In this document: positions 1-6,060 of the stretch, piece after piece
How positions within the stretch are numbered: position 1 is the stretch's first letter
Layout of the letters: each line of letters starts with the position of its first letter
DNA from: an uncultured Clostridia bacterium
GTDB lineage: Bacteria; Bacillota; Clostridia; Oscillospirales; Ruminococcaceae
DNA: 8,148 nt
Assembly (NCBI GenBank): GCA_947175045.1
Contig: CAMWLH010000081.1
Coordinates: 1-8,148 of the forward strand
Direction of reading: 5' to 3'
The notes under the pieces: generated by a model
The model's database searches: none
What the model saw: only the letters and a program-made list of their open reading frames with translations
What the model was told of the DNA's origin: nothing
Program-made: the position numbers and the translations under genes

Positions 1-4
1 TTTT

Positions 5-70
5 CACCCCTCCCACGGCATACGCTAGGTAGCGCGGGCCCGTGGGCCCGGAGAGGTGTATACGAGCCAG
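5..70 (+). other. Illumina Nextera adapter left on the contig end (not genomic)
   Basis: The 66 bases align without gaps to the Nextera i7-side adapter as I remember it. P7 lies at 5-28 (14 of 24 bases, with ACGGCATACG at 15-24 exact), an 8-base index at 29-36, the Read-2 part at 37-51 (12 of 15) and the 19-base transposase mosaic end at 52-70 (16 of 19). The mismatches in the last two parts are T to G, T to C and A to C. The index reads GTAGCGCG, which is GTAGAGAG (my recollection of N707 as it lies in the adapter) with two A to C changes, the same error type. The adapter explains the in-frame TAG at 26-28, the GC-rich near-palindrome at 36-51 and the absence of any DnaE-like reading frame before base 71. 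Bases 1-4 (TTTT) are unassigned and probably also artefact. Confidence 0.93.
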
Positions 71-868
71 CCCCTTATAAGTTCGGGAGCCTTCGACAGC
101 TTTCCCCAGACCCGCCGCCAGCTCAAGCAGGGCAGCAGGGCGCTGCTGGAGTTCGCGCAGCAGGAATATTCCCGCCGTGAGGGCGGGCAGCTCGATCTTT
201 TCGGGGACAGCTCCGCGCAGGAATTTGAGTTCCCCAACGCCGAGGAATTTCGCCCCATTCAGCTTTTGCAGATGGAGCATGATGTGGTGGGACTGTATAT
301 CTCGGGACATCCCGCGGACGAGTATATCTGCCGCGCCGACGCGGACTGCCTGTATATCGCCGACGCGCTCACCATGCCGGAGGGAAAGCCGCTCTCGGTA
401 ATGGGGCTGCTGGTGTCCAACCGCCCCACAACCGCGCGCAATGGCTCTATGATGTCCTTTGCCGCCTTTGAGGATAACTCTGGGGTGATAGACGCGGTGA
501 TCTTCCCCGACCTCTATTTGCAGATAGGGCGCATACCTGAGGGGGAGGTCTACTCTGTGCGCGGGCGCATATCCGTCAAAGGGGAGCGCCGCAGCATTAT
601 CTGCGAGCGCGTGACCCCCGCCGAGAAGCTCCCCGAGCGCCCACGGCAGACGCTGTATGTCAATATGCATTCCGGCGACGGAGAAAAGTACGCTGCCGTT
701 TCCGCGCTGTTTTCACGGTATAAGGGAATATCACGCGCGCGGATATGCTACAGCGATACCCGCAAGGTAATGAGGCTCACGGGGCTGCGTGGGGTCAGAA
801 TATGCGACAGGCTCATCGCGGAGCTTAAAAAGCTGTGCGGCGAGGATAATGTCACCGTTAGAGAATAA
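71..868 (+). CDS. dnaE: DNA polymerase III alpha subunit (DnaE), C-terminal part
   Basis: This is the C-terminal end of the replicative polymerase alpha subunit; about 265 residues are visible of a protein normally near 1,100-1,200. The first native residues read PLISSGAFDS, which matches the end of the helix-hairpin-helix region of DnaE. QLDLF at 188-202 fits the internal beta-clamp-binding motif (consensus QxxLF). MEHDVVGLYISGHPADEY (about 272-325) is the conserved block before the OB fold. The OB-fold (tRNA-anti type) domain runs from about 388 to 620. The C-terminus (LKKLCGEDNVTVRE) is family-like and the TAA at 866-868 is genuine. The exonuclease insertion expected in PolC is not seen in this part. 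The 5' end is cut by the contig edge: the apparent GTG start at 56 lies inside sequencing adapter, so the coding part is reported from 71. Replacement of the upstream part by adapter means truncation by assembly, not a pseudogene. The neighbour pfkA fits the dnaE-pfkA order seen in many Firmicutes. Confidence 0.92.
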   Translation, partial: PLISSGAFDSFPQTRRQLKQGSRALLEFAQQEYSRREGGQLDLFGDSSAQEFEFPNAEEFRPIQLLQMEHDVVGLYISGHPADEYICRADADCLYIADALTMPEGKPLSVMGLLVSNRPTTARNGSMMSFAAFEDNSGVIDAVIFPDLYLQIGRIPEGEVYSVRGRISVKGERRSIICERVTPAEKLPERPRQTLYVNMHSGDGEKYAAVSALFSRYKGISRARICYSDTRKVMRLTGLRGVRICDRLIAELKKLCGEDNVTVRE

Positions 869-892
869 ATAAGCGCTTTGGTCAGTATATAA

Positions 893-906
893 GGTAAACG
901 TTTACG
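893..906. promoter_or_regulatory. cre-like / LacI-family operator palindrome
   Basis: GTAAACGTTTAC (894-905) is a perfect 12-bp palindrome with a central CG, the shape of LacI/GalR-family operators. With its flanks (GGTAAACGTTTACG) it fits the CcpA catabolite-responsive element TGWAANCGNTNWCA except at its two outermost bases. It lies 26 bases past dnaE and about 140 bases upstream of the likely pfkA promoter. A role in sugar-responsive control of pfkA is plausible but inferred; its distance from that promoter weakens the case. Confidence 0.4.
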
Positions 907-1045
907 AGCTCCCCCGCATAAAATGACATTAAAAAACGGTAAAAATTCCATCTGAATTATACACAGAATTATTCAAAAAAAAGCCCGAAAATTGTGGAAA
1001 AAGCCACATTATTATGAACCTTGTAAGCTAAAATAAAAAAAGCAC

Positions 1046-1075
1046 TTGACTAAATGGTGCGAAATATAGTAAAAT
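1046..1075 (+). promoter_or_regulatory. Probable sigma-A promoter for pfkA
   Basis: TTGACT at 1046-1051 (5 of 6 bases of the -35 consensus) is followed after 18 bases by TAAAAT at 1070-1075 (5 of 6 of the -10 consensus), in an AT-rich stretch. Transcription would start near 1082 and give a leader of about 255 bases before pfkA. A short inverted repeat, ACCGA-gtgt-TCGGT (1090-1103), lies just after the predicted start and could be an operator or a small hairpin. Confidence 0.6.
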
Positions 1076-1136
1076 AGTGTTTGTATGAAACCGAGTGTTC
1101 GGTAATAAATATTGGAAATTCAAACAGAGCAAGGCT

Positions 1137-1312
1137 GAGCTTATACAGAAAAGCAACGCCCGAAAAGAGCGACGTAAAGCCCACGCAGGAAAATTCAAAA
1201 AGTGCGCATTTGCCTTAATGGCAAATGCGGCACGGTTTCCGCTAAGCACGCGCAGTGATGTGTAGCGAAGCGGAACGTAACGGAGTGTGCTTAGCGGAAA
1301 TTTTGAATTTTC
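1137..1312 (-). repeat. Structured interspersed repeat, copy A (inverted), in the pfkA leader
   Basis: The core (1189-1312) can fold as a three-way junction. The outer stem is GAAAATTCAAAA (1189-1200) with TTTTGAATTTTC (1301-1312), 12 bp perfect. A short hairpin pairs CGCATTTGCC (1205-1214) with GGCAAATGCG (1220-1229) around TTAAT. A long arm pairs TTTCCGCTAAGCAC (1236-1249) with GTGCTTAGCGGAAA (1287-1300), 14 bp perfect. Its reverse complement aligns with copy B at 4059-4208: both carry TTCAAAATTTCCGC, then the arm closing with GCGGAAACCG, then a hairpin, then CACTTTTTGAA. Weaker similarity continues outward to GAGCTTATACAGAAAAGC at 1137-1154, the counterpart of 4191-4208 in copy B. The core ends 10 bases before the pfkA ribosome site. 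No protein is encoded. Confidence 0.75.
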
Positions 1313-1336
1313 AAATTCAGATAAGGAGAGGTAGAT

Positions 1337-2299
1337 ATGGAGAAAACAATTGGCGTTCTTACGAGCGGCGGCGACGCTCCGGGAATGAACGCGGCGGTGC
1401 GCGCCGTTACCAGAACCGCACTTCAGAAGGGCTTCAAGGTAATCGGCATACGCCGCGGATATAATGGGCTGCTTAACGGCGATATGGTGGAGCTTAAAGC
1501 AAGAAACGTTTCCAACATCATTCAGCGCGGCGGCACGGAGATATTCACCGCGCGCTGCAAGGAGTTCAAGGATTGGGAATACGTTCTCAAGGCTAAAGAG
1601 GTCTGCGAAAAAGCTAATATGGCGGGCGTTGTTGTCATCGGCGGCGACGGCTCTTTCAGGGGAGCTGCCGACCTGTCCAAGGCGGGTATTCCCTGCGTGG
1701 GCATTCCCGGAACCATTGACAACGATATACAGTGCTCGGAATACACCATAGGCTATGATACGGCTATGAACACCGTTATGGAGCTTGTCGACAAGCTGCG
1801 CGACACCTCGCACTCGCACGAGCGCTGCGCGGTGGTAGAGGTCATGGGCAGAGGCGCGGGACATATCGCGCTGAATACCGGCATTGCGGTAGGCGCTATC
1901 GCGGCGCTGGTTCCGGAAGTCCCCTACGACTTTAACGAGCTTGTAGCGAAAATAAAGAGAGGTCGCGAAACAGGTAAGGAACAGTTTATTATTATCGTTG
2001 CCGAGGGTGTAGGCGGTACCGAGGAGCTGGCAAAGCGTATTCAGGAGAGCACGGGTATCGAGTCCAGGGCGACCATTCTCGGTCACGTTCAGCGCGGCGG
2101 AAGCCCCACGGTTCGCGACAGAGTTATGGCGAGCGAAATGGGCTATTACGCTGTCGAGCTTCTCGAAAAGGGAATCGGCAACCGCGTTGTCGGAGTCAAG
2201 AACGGCAAAGTGTACGACGTTGATATTCAGGAAGCTCTTTCAATGAAAAAGCCCTTTGATGAGCGTCTGTACAAAATAGCAAACAACATTAGTTTCTGA
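1337..2299 (+). CDS. pfkA: ATP-dependent 6-phosphofructokinase
   Basis: It phosphorylates fructose 6-phosphate to fructose 1,6-bisphosphate with ATP, the committed step of glycolysis, in the cytoplasm. The 320 residues equal the usual length of bacterial PfkA. Visible motifs are TSGGDAPGMN at 9-18 (ATP-binding loop), GGDGS at 102-106, the catalytic PGTIDND at 124-130 with D128 as the expected proton acceptor, MGR at 170-172, and GHVQRGGSP near 250. Glycine at 105 in GGDGS, not aspartate, points to ATP and not pyrophosphate as phosphate donor; that is a family rule, not tested here. The ATG at 1337 follows AAGGAG (1323-1328) by 8 bases. It lies downstream of dnaE, as in many Firmicutes, but pyk does not follow. 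Transcription probably starts from the promoter at 1046-1075, giving a long leader that contains repeat copy A. A long antisense reading frame over this gene is a codon-bias shadow. Confidence 0.97.
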   Translation: MEKTIGVLTSGGDAPGMNAAVRAVTRTALQKGFKVIGIRRGYNGLLNGDMVELKARNVSNIIQRGGTEIFTARCKEFKDWEYVLKAKEVCEKANMAGVVVIGGDGSFRGAADLSKAGIPCVGIPGTIDNDIQCSEYTIGYDTAMNTVMELVDKLRDTSHSHERCAVVEVMGRGAGHIALNTGIAVGAIAALVPEVPYDFNELVAKIKRGRETGKEQFIIIVAEGVGGTEELAKRIQESTGIESRATILGHVQRGGSPTVRDRVMASEMGYYAVELLEKGIGNRVVGVKNGKVYDVDIQEALSMKKPFDERLYKIANNISF

Positions 2300-2300
2300 T

Positions 2301-2367
2301 ACCGATTTACATTCCGCGTGCAGATGTCCATACGAAAATCCTGTCTGCACGCCGGCCGCAAATCGGT
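2301..2367 (+). other. Nested hairpin between pfkA and the folT riboswitch
   Basis: Two nested perfect inverted repeats start two bases after the pfkA stop: ACCGATTT (2301-2308) with AAATCGGT (2360-2367), and GCGTGCAGA (2316-2324) with TCTGCACGC (2344-2352). It could mark the 3' end of the pfkA transcript, but no run of T follows (the tail reads TTAAGG), so it is not a standard intrinsic terminator. It could also stabilise the mRNA or be the remnant of a palindromic repeat. I do not see it elsewhere in the window. Confidence 0.5.
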
Positions 2368-2381
2368 TTAAGGATAAATCA

Positions 2382-2488
2382 ACAGAGTAGAATACCGCGC
2401 GTTAAGTGCCCGTCGGACGGAGAGTTGCCGACGGGACGAAAAGCGAACGTATCAATTCGCTTGCGGTGCGGTGTTCGCATCTCGCTGT
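2382..2488 (+). promoter_or_regulatory. Tetrahydrofolate (THF) riboswitch
   Basis: The RNA matches the class I THF riboswitch found upstream of folT and folate genes in Firmicutes. Conserved segments appear in order: AGAGTAGA (2384-2391), GCGTTAAGTGCC (2399-2410), GGGACGAA (2433-2440) and GCGGTGCGG (2463-2471) with TTCGCAT after it. All expected helices pair. P1 is ACAG (2382-2385) with CTGT (2485-2488). P2 is GAATACCGC (2390-2398) with GCGGTGTTC (2468-2476). P3 is CCCGTCGG (2409-2416) with CCGACGGG (2428-2435). A further helix is AAGCGAA (2441-2447) with TTCGCTT (2456-2462). It lies 92 bases before the folT start. THF binding would be expected to lower expression of folT, and of proC if cotranscribed. 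No terminator is seen after it, so control is probably at translation. Confidence 0.92.
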
Positions 2489-2580
2489 ATATAAATCGAA
2501 TATTGAGCCATCAGCGGCAAAGCCATTGACCCTTATTCTTTTTGTTTATAGCGAAGTTAGCTGCAAGGAGGATAAATCAA

Positions 2581-3183
2581 ATGGCTTTTTTTACTAACTT
2601 CAGAAAATCCGCGCAGGAGCTTAAAAGCGTTCACTGCATTGTAACCATAGGTATGCTGCTGGCAGTGGCAGTAGTGCTTGACGGCTTCGGCTCGATAAGG
2701 ATCGGTGATTTTTTAAAGATAAATTTCACGTTTCTGCCGCTGTCGCTCATAGGTATTTTGTTTGGTCCGGTGGCGGGTCTTTTTTCGGGACTTATGGTGG
2801 ATATTATCGGCTATATCATTAACCCGATAGGAGGATTTATTCCATGGCTTGTGCTGATAACGGGACTTGAGGGGCTTATATACGGAATGGTGCTGTATAA
2901 TATAAAAACCGAAAAAACAGTGTTCACCGTTATCCGAATCGTTGCGGCAAGGCTGTCGGTATGCCTTATATGCAACCTCACGCTTAACACGCTGGCGCTG
3001 TACAGCTATGGCTTTCTGGGCGAGGGCAGCTTTGAAATGGTTTTCGGCGCAAGAATCGCCACCAACACCATCACATTCTGCATAGGCTCGTATATGATGA
3101 TGGCGGTACTGCTGCCGCTTAAGCAGTTTTACGACAGAAAAATAAGAAAGCTATCGGTCAAAAGCGCGGGAGAAAGGAACTAA
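2581..3183 (+). CDS. folT: Folate ECF transporter substrate-binding (S) component
   Basis: This is the membrane protein that binds folate for an energy-coupling-factor transporter; the shared EcfA/A'/T module must be encoded elsewhere. The 200 residues are almost wholly hydrophobic, with about six membrane segments (roughly 18-36, 47-61, 62-80, 86-107, 117-140, 158-180). The stretch LKINFTFLPLSLIGILFGPVAG (45-66) followed by DIIGYI (74-79) is typical of FolT-type S components, and the length fits the family. The specificity call rests mainly on the THF riboswitch directly upstream. The ATG at 2581 follows AAGGAGG (2565-2571) by 9 bases; the in-frame upstream start at 2542 lies before this ribosome site and is rejected. 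The stop is 2 bases before proC, so both genes are probably on one mRNA. Confidence 0.9.
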   Translation: MAFFTNFRKSAQELKSVHCIVTIGMLLAVAVVLDGFGSIRIGDFLKINFTFLPLSLIGILFGPVAGLFSGLMVDIIGYIINPIGGFIPWLVLITGLEGLIYGMVLYNIKTEKTVFTVIRIVAARLSVCLICNLTLNTLALYSYGFLGEGSFEMVFGARIATNTITFCIGSYMMMAVLLPLKQFYDRKIRKLSVKSAGERN

Positions 3184-3185
3184 AA

Positions 3186-3986
3186 ATGACTAAACTTGGG
3201 TTTATCGGGATCGGCAATATGGGCGGCGCGATAATAAAGGGCATTCAGGGGAAGCTCGGGAATACGGCGGTTTTCGCCTATGACAGCGACCCCTCAAAGC
3301 TGGAGAATCTGCGCCTTGTCGGCGCTACCGCCGCTGACAGCGTAAAGGGTATGGCGGAAAAGTGCGACTACATACTTCTCTCTGTCAAGCCGCAGCAGCT
3401 TGACGGGGTTTTAGCGGATATCAAGGACTCCGCAAAACCCGCCACGGTCTTTATTTCCATCTGCGCGGGAATTTCCGCGGAATATATCAGGCAGCGCACC
3501 TTCGCGGAAGCCAAGGTAGTGCTGGTTATGCCCAACACGCCCATGATGCTCGGCTGCGGAGCGTCCGCGCTCAGCCGCAGCAACAATGTAAGCGACGAGG
3601 AATTTGAATACGCGCGCAAGATCATGAGCTCCTGCGGCATTGCGGAGGTTATTCCCGCGGACAAGATGAAAGAGGTCATTGCCGTAAACGGCAGTTCTCC
3701 CGCGTTCATCTATCTTTACGCCAAAGGGTTTATTGATTACGCTGACAGCGTAGGCATCGACAAAAATACAGCTCTGCGGCTGTTCGCACAGACGCTTATC
3801 GGTTCGGCGAAAATGATGACCGAAAGCGGCATGACGGTGGACGAGTTGATAAAGCAGGTGTCCTCGCCCGGCGGCACTACCCTTGCGGGACTGGAAAAGC
3901 TGTATGAGGGCAAGCTGATAGAAACCGCGAAGCAGGCTTGCGAAGCCTGCACCAAGAGAGCTTACGAGCTTGGCAAAAACAATTGA
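3186..3986 (+). CDS. proC: Pyrroline-5-carboxylate reductase
   Basis: It reduces 1-pyrroline-5-carboxylate to L-proline with NAD(P)H, the last step of proline synthesis, in the cytoplasm. At 266 residues it has normal family length. The N-terminal Rossmann fold carries GIGNMG at 8-13. MPNTP at 115-119 and NGSSPAF at 168-174 are conserved substrate and cofactor-site blocks. VSSPGGTTLAGL starting at 225 is the P5CR family signature in the C-terminal all-helical dimerisation domain. The ATG at 3186 follows AAGGA (3174-3178) by 7 bases and lies 2 bases after the folT stop. Tight spacing to folT suggests that the upstream THF riboswitch also affects proC, an uncommon pairing. No proA or proB is in the window. 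A hairpin terminator starts 9 bases after the TGA. Confidence 0.96.
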   Translation: MTKLGFIGIGNMGGAIIKGIQGKLGNTAVFAYDSDPSKLENLRLVGATAADSVKGMAEKCDYILLSVKPQQLDGVLADIKDSAKPATVFISICAGISAEYIRQRTFAEAKVVLVMPNTPMMLGCGASALSRSNNVSDEEFEYARKIMSSCGIAEVIPADKMKEVIAVNGSSPAFIYLYAKGFIDYADSVGIDKNTALRLFAQTLIGSAKMMTESGMTVDELIKQVSSPGGTTLAGLEKLYEGKLIETAKQACEACTKRAYELGKNN

Positions 3987-3994
3987 AAAATAAA

Positions 3995-4018
3995 GCAGGG
4001 GCACCCAAATGCCCCTGC
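3995..4018. terminator. Terminator hairpin between convergent proC and the ABC operon
   Basis: GCAGGGGCA (3995-4003) and TGCCCCTGC (4010-4018) form a perfect 9-bp GC-rich stem with loop CCCAAA. On the plus strand the tail is CGGACTTTATATAAA, a poor T-tract, although the site is right for ending proC transcripts. On the minus strand the stem is followed at once by TTTATTTTTC, a good T-tract. It is therefore probably bidirectional and stronger for transcripts arriving from the minus-strand ABC operon. Confidence 0.75.
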
Positions 4019-4058
4019 CGGACTTTATATAAATGTTGACCAAAAGCGGATTATTAAA

Positions 4059-4208
4059 AAATTTCAAAATTTCCGCAATCACGCGCCGTTCGCTGCGCTC
4101 ACTCCGCGCGATTGCGGAAACCGGTCGGAATTTGCTTCGCAAATTCCGACACTTTTTGAAATTTCATGCGCCAACATTGCGTGGCATATGGGCTTTTTCT
4201 ACAAGCTG
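4059..4208 (+). repeat. Structured interspersed repeat, copy B
   Basis: The element has the same architecture as copy A but the opposite orientation. The outer stem is AAATTTCAAAA (4059-4069) with TTTTGAAATTT (4154-4164). The long arm is TTTCCGCAATC (4070-4080) with GATTGCGGAAA (4110-4120), enclosing CGTTCGCTGCGCTCACTCC. The short hairpin is GTCGGAATTTGC (4124-4135) with GCAAATTCCGAC (4139-4150) around TTC. Hairpin sequences differ between copies A and B while pairing is kept, as in a structured or palindromic repeat family. The right flank (4191-4208) matches the outer flank of copy A, and the left flank from GTTGAC at 4034 resembles that of copy C. It lies in the convergent gap, where it would be in the 3' region of both transcripts. 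No coding potential is seen. Confidence 0.75.
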
Positions 4209-4235
4209 TCGGGGACATCTTACGATGTCCCCGAC
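4208..4235 (-). terminator. Strong hairpin after the ABC operon stop codon
   Basis: GTCGGGGACATC (4208-4219) and GATGTCCCCGAC (4224-4235) form a perfect 12-bp stem with a 4-base loop. It starts 7 bases beyond the TAG (4243-4245) of the last ABC gene, read on the minus strand. There is no T-run on either side, so it fits a 3'-end stabilising hairpin or weak terminator better than a full intrinsic terminator; the hairpin at 3995-4018 would then be the true end. Confidence 0.55.
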
Positions 4236-4242
4236 CTATATG

Positions 4243-6060
4243 CTATACGTAATACTGCGCCTGTGCGTGGAACATTTCCGAGTATATTCCGCCCTCGCGG
4301 TTCACAAGCTCGTCATGTGTGCCAAGCTCCTTTATCGTGCCCTCGCTGAACACGGCTATCCTGTCGCAGAACTTACAGCTTGAAAGCCTGTGCGAGATAT
4401 ACACGGCGGTCTTGCCGCCGACCAAGTCGTTGAACTTACAATATATCTCATATTCCGCTACGGGGTCGAGCGCCGCCGTCGGCTCATCGAGAATGACCAC
4501 GGGAGCGTCCTTGTACAGCGCCCGCGCTATGGCGAGCTTCTGCTGCTCACCGCCCGAAAGCTGCACTCCGTCGCGGTCGAACTCGCGGAACATCATGGTA
4601 TCCCGCCCCTTGGGGAGGGAATTTATTTTGTCAAGAAGCCCCACTTTCGCGAACATCGCGTCCACCGATTCGTCACTGTCCTCCGCGCCGAGAAGTATAT
4701 TGTCCTTGGCAGTAAAGGAAAGCAGTCTGAAGTCCTGAAATACCACCGAGAACAGCTTCATATACTCGTCGTAGTCATACTCGCGGATATTCACTCCGTC
4801 AATGAGAATTTCGCCCTCGTCCGTGTCGTACAGCCTGCACAGCAGCTTTACAAATGTAGTTTTGCCCGCGCCGTTAAGCCCGACAACCGAAAGCCGCTCC
4901 CCCGCCTTTATGGTGATGGATACGTTTTTCAGCACCTGCACGCCCGTATTCGGGTAGGAGAAGCTGACGTTGCGGAACTCTATCGTGTGGGGAGTTTTCA
5001 GATTTTCCACCCGCCTGTCGCCCTTTTGCAGCATGGGCGGGTACTCCATCAGCTTCACCACCTCATAGGCGTAGTTGCAGCGCTTTACGATATCCTGAAA
5101 GCCGAAGATAGCGCCCTGCACGGACCCGTTCAGCGTACCTCCCGCCGAAACAAGCTGCGAGAATGTTCCGATGGTTATCCTGCCGAAAATGGCAAGCGCG
5201 CCGAGATAAAGATAGGTGCCGAAATCGCGTATTGCCGTTATTATCGCGTCCAGAACGTTCAGCGGGTACTTGCGGTTTTCCCACTCGGTGTCAAATTCTA
5301 TAATGCGGTCGGTCTGTTCATCGGATTTTTTCAAGAGCGTTTTTGCCGCGCCGTATATCCTGATGTCTTTACCGAAACGAAAATTTTCAAGCTCCCACAG
5401 AATATATCCCCATATGCGGTCTATTTTTGAAACATCCGTGAAAAATTTAATTTCGATTTTGTTCTTGCGGCTGTTTACCACCGTTGACAGCGCAAGCAGC
5501 ACGGCTATGATAAGCAGCATCCACGGAGCGCTTATAGCCAGAACCGTCACTACTCCGAAAATTGTCAGAACGTTTTTGAGTATGGTGAAAAAGGCGGTAG
5601 ATATCCCATGAACCCCGTTGGAGTAATCCAGACCCTCTTTGCCGCGGTTTATCTGGTCGAGCGCTTCCTTGTTTTCCGTCAGCGCGAAGTCTATCTCCAT
5701 GCAGCGCTGTGATATTTCCTCGGAAACGAAGTTGTAGAATTTATCCGAGTATTTTTCCAGATGAACGGACAGCGTGGTGCTTATCATTGATACTCCCACC
5801 CTGAGCCCGATCATCAGCGCCGCGCAGATGATTATATGCTGTAAGTCGCGCTCTGGACTTATCAGCGAATCCAGCAGCATCGGCATGAAGATTATCTCGG
5901 GGAAAGGCACCAACGCCCCGAGAATAACGTTTATCGCCGAAAGTATAAAGTAAGCCTTGTCAAACTTCCAAGCGACAGGGAAAAAGTATTTCAGCGTTTT
6001 TCCCACAAGATTTTTGCGCGTCTCGTTTTTTTCGTTTTGGGTATTTTTTGTATTACTCAT
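4243..6060 (-). CDS. ABC exporter half-transporter (permease-ATPase fusion), second gene
   Basis: This 605-residue protein joins an exporter-type transmembrane domain (about 35-320, with clear segments near 37-64, 74-93 and 155-196) to an ATPase domain (about 365-600). The ATPase has every key motif: Walker A GLNGAGKTT with K400, Q-loop glutamine 442, signature LSGGE 501-505, Walker B VVILDE with catalytic E526, and switch H557. It should hydrolyse ATP. It most likely pairs with the preceding gene as a heterodimeric exporter. The substrate is unknown; no C39 peptidase or other substrate clue is present, so drug, lipid or peptide export all remain possible. I chose the ATG at 6060, which overlaps the upstream stop by 8 bases and follows GAAGGGGG on the minus strand. 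The in-frame ATG at 6105 would add 15 residues but lacks a comparable ribosome site. The C-terminus (EMFHAQAQYYV) closely matches that of its partner, suggesting an old tandem duplication. Confidence 0.93.
   Translation of the reverse strand: MSNTKNTQNEKNETRKNLVGKTLKYFFPVAWKFDKAYFILSAINVILGALVPFPEIIFMPMLLDSLISPERDLQHIIICAALMIGLRVGVSMISTTLSVHLEKYSDKFYNFVSEEISQRCMEIDFALTENKEALDQINRGKEGLDYSNGVHGISTAFFTILKNVLTIFGVVTVLAISAPWMLLIIAVLLALSTVVNSRKNKIEIKFFTDVSKIDRIWGYILWELENFRFGKDIRIYGAAKTLLKKSDEQTDRIIEFDTEWENRKYPLNVLDAIITAIRDFGTYLYLGALAIFGRITIGTFSQLVSAGGTLNGSVQGAIFGFQDIVKRCNYAYEVVKLMEYPPMLQKGDRRVENLKTPHTIEFRNVSFSYPNTGVQVLKNVSITIKAGERLSVVGLNGAGKTTFVKLLCRLYDTDEGEILIDGVNIREYDYDEYMKLFSVVFQDFRLLSFTAKDNILLGAEDSDESVDAMFAKVGLLDKINSLPKGRDTMMFREFDRDGVQLSGGEQQKLAIARALYKDAPVVILDEPTAALDPVAEYEIYCKFNDLVGGKTAVYISHRLSSCKFCDRIAVFSEGTIKELGTHDELVNREGGIYSEMFHAQAQYYV

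Noticed and set aside
36..51. GC-rich near-palindrome that could be read as a terminator or operator
   Set aside because: It coincides with the Nextera Read-2 adapter part carrying T-to-C and T-to-G errors.
56..70. GTG at 56 as the start of a short DnaE-like protein
   Set aside because: It lies inside the Nextera mosaic end; DnaE similarity begins only at base 71 and the gene is simply cut off there.
1028..2086. Long antisense reading frame (352 codons) over pfkA and its leader
   Set aside because: It is the codon-bias mirror of pfkA, has no family-like motifs, and runs through the promoter and repeat.
2526..2531. TTGACC as a -35 box for a folT promoter after the riboswitch
   Set aside because: No -10 box at suitable spacing, and such a promoter would bypass the riboswitch.
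2542..2580. In-frame upstream start at 2542 for folT
   Set aside because: It precedes the strong AAGGAGG that sits correctly for the ATG at 2581.
4390..5430. Plus-strand reading frame of 346 codons over the second ABC gene
   Set aside because: It overlaps a gene with complete ABC ATPase motifs and shows only mirror-strand composition.
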